A DNA stretch of 7,787 bases from Prevotellaceae bacterium (GTDB taxonomy: Bacteria > Bacteroidota > Bacteroidia > Bacteroidales > UBA932), in NCBI GenBank assembly GCA_031267155.1, contig JAIRZR010000423.1, positions 1-7,787 on the forward strand, given 5' to 3'. A model generated the notes under the pieces. The model saw only the letters and a program-made list of their open reading frames with translations, ran no database searches and was not told where the DNA came from. Position 1 is the stretch's first letter, and the number at the start of each line of letters is the position of its first letter. Both the position numbers and the translations under genes were made by a program. Positions 6,933-7,787 of this stretch are shown here, one piece after another.

Positions 6933-7044
6933 GACGCCGTGCCATAACAAGTTATGAAATACAGTTCGACATAGTCAAATAGCGATATCATTAGCACATG
7001 GCAACGATGCCCTGCCCTTAACTTGACGACATTGTACGGCAGTC
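6933..7044. repeat. Imperfect inverted repeat of about 110 bases, function unknown
   Basis: GACGCCGTGCCATAACAAGTTA (6933-6954, shown here as its key blocks GCCGT and AAGTTA) is matched in inverted order by 7019-7044, which contains TAACTT and ACGGC-AGTC. Extra unpaired bases lie in the right arm. The left arm also holds the small palindrome CATAAC-AA-GTTATG (6943-6956). The interior of about 64 bases shows no gene. The layout, an imperfect long palindrome downstream of a short minus-strand gene, recalls an integron attC site. However, the expected RYYYAAC and GTTRRRY core boxes are not present in proper form, so that identity is not claimed. Confidence 0.4.
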
Positions 7045-7130
7045 AGTCACATAAAAGGACTGTAAAAATCCTCCCGGAAAATATTCATCCATTACTTTGT
7101 GGCCCCTGCCTGCAAATGAAATCATTGTCA

Positions 7131-7238
7131 TTAACTAAAATTTCTTATACTGCACTCTTCAGGTTTTCCAAATACTTCAACAGGACCAAAAAGGTCGAGA
7201 GTTTCAAAATTATTAAAAATCAAACAATTTATATCCAT
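7131..7238 (-). pseudogene. Truncated DJ-1/PfpI-family protein gene (N-terminal remnant)
   Basis: A 35-codon frame starts at ATG 7236-7238. It begins MDINCLIFNNFETLDLFGP and continues EVFG. This is a very characteristic start of DJ-1/PfpI-family (glutamine amidotransferase-like fold) proteins: the first beta strand followed by the TLD-x-FGP helix. The family's nucleophile-elbow cysteine and the rest of the roughly 190-residue domain are missing. The frame ends at TAA 7131-7133. Traces of further similarity may continue in other frames (FICRQGP, then KVMDEYF) to about 7085, which would imply frame changes. The gene lies 66 bases downstream of the HEAT-like gene on the same strand and may have shared its transcript. 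The N-terminal identity is by eye but strong. The function of the short product, if made, is unknown. Confidence 0.7.
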
Positions 7239-7243
7239 AAAAA

Positions 7244-7250
7244 TCTCCTT
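7244..7250 (-). promoter_or_regulatory. Ribosome binding site of the DJ-1/PfpI remnant
   Basis: AAGGAGA on the minus strand lies five bases before ATG 7238. It is a near-perfect Shine-Dalgarno sequence, which many Bacteroidota genes lack. It fixes the start of the remnant and shows that its translation signal has survived the loss of the rest of the gene. Confidence 0.6.
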
Positions 7251-7304
7251 AAATATATAAAAGCACAGTTCTAATTTTTAGTCCTTTTATGCCGTTTGCC
7301 CGTA

Positions 7305-7787
7305 TTAGTATTTTGACAAATATGATTTACTGTATTTACCCTTCAATGAATTTTGGCTAACTTCTCTTAAATTATTATCATATTGGTCAGCCGTTTCCAT
7401 GCAATGATTCAAAAAACTTTCCGTTAATTTTTTATCCCAGTTCCAGCAGGCAATTGCCACATATTTTCTATTATCTCCATAGCCTTTTTCATTACGCCAG
7501 TTCCAACTTAATTTTATTATTTGTCCTACTGATTCATTATCCGGCTTCATTTGATCATAAGCCAAAGCCATTACTGCGCCCTCAATTACCGAAAAATTGC
7601 CGGACTTTAATAATTTAACTACGGGATTTCCGTCCTGTAATGATTGTCTTTTTAACCTGACATAAGATAATGCTGCATTTATTGTTATCATGTCATGTGG
7701 TATATTTTGTTTTATAATTTCTTCAATAATTTCCAGCGCCTTTTTACAATCTATCACTCCTAATGCCTTTAGCATTTCAGATTGGGT
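7305..7787 (-). CDS. HEAT-like helical repeat protein, 3' part only
   Basis: The frame is open from the window edge (codon ACC at 7785-7787) to TAA at 7305-7307, giving 160 residues of what must be a longer protein. It has alternating amphipathic helices of HEAT-repeat type: KKALEIIEEII, TINAALSYVRL, PVVKLLKSGNFSVIEGAVMA and SVGQIIKLSW. A Lys/Ser/Tyr-rich tail follows (KGKYSKSYLSKY). No catalytic motif is visible, and I do not recognise a specific family. Such repeats usually serve as protein-binding scaffolds. The in-frame Met at 7775 is probably internal, since TQSE precedes it in the same frame. Coding character is good. The function is unknown. Confidence 0.6.
   Translation of the reverse strand, partial: TQSEMLKALGVIDCKKALEIIEEIIKQNIPHDMITINAALSYVRLKRQSLQDGNPVVKLLKSGNFSVIEGAVMALAYDQMKPDNESVGQIIKLSWNWRNEKGYGDNRKYVAIACWNWDKKLTESFLNHCMETADQYDNNLREVSQNSLKGKYSKSYLSKY

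Noticed and set aside
7023..7274. 83-codon plus-strand frame
   Set aside because: It is antisense to the DJ-1/PfpI remnant, which has a family signature and a ribosome binding site. The plus-strand frame has neither.

Overview
The window looks like an AT-rich piece of a Bacteroidota chromosome, probably from an uncultured environmental lineage. Three things suggest this. The main gene is a glycogen-synthase/alpha-glucan-phosphorylase fusion of the Bacteroidota type. A TACCTTTG box, which fits the Bacteroidota -7 consensus TAnnTTTG, lies just upstream of it. The intergenic spaces carry dispersed repeats rather than clear terminators.

Left part (1-1404): after 87 bases with no supportable gene, a dispersed repeat (copy A, 88-270) runs into the 3' end of a minus-strand remnant at 236-1404. 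The remnant resembles the start of a phage tail tape-measure protein. It is interrupted by three in-frame stops, all TAG, and by one frame change.

Middle spacer (1405-2438, about 1 kb without a gene): this is almost entirely repeats. It holds a cluster of small palindromes (1566-1642), a quasi-palindrome of about 420 bp (1643-2064), a second copy of the left repeat (copy C, 2048-2247) and the promoter region of the main gene. I see nothing in 1405-1565.

Main gene (2439-6665, plus strand): one long gene for a polypeptide of 1408 residues. A eukaryote-like GT3 glycogen synthase is joined to a DUF3417/GT35 alpha-glucan phosphorylase and a C-terminal beta-rich domain. It therefore carries both the chain-elongating and the phosphorolytic activity of glycogen metabolism. 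It has no operon partner in the window.

Right part (6666-7787): a 464-base spacer (6666-7130) holds GC-rich hairpins (6728-6792), a short repeat end (6796-6812), another hairpin (6845-6882) and an imperfect palindrome (6933-7044). Two minus-strand genes follow: a 35-codon remnant of a DJ-1/PfpI-family gene (7131-7238) with a strong ribosome binding site, and the 3' part of a HEAT-like helical-repeat gene (7305-7787) that runs off the window.

The fusion enzyme is the only clearly intact, functionally interpretable gene. The flanks look like a site of repeated insertion and gene decay. A 17-bp motif (consensus ATTTTTGACASCCCACC) occurs four times in alternating orientation, so that one inward-facing pair brackets the phage-like remnant and another brackets the glycogen gene.
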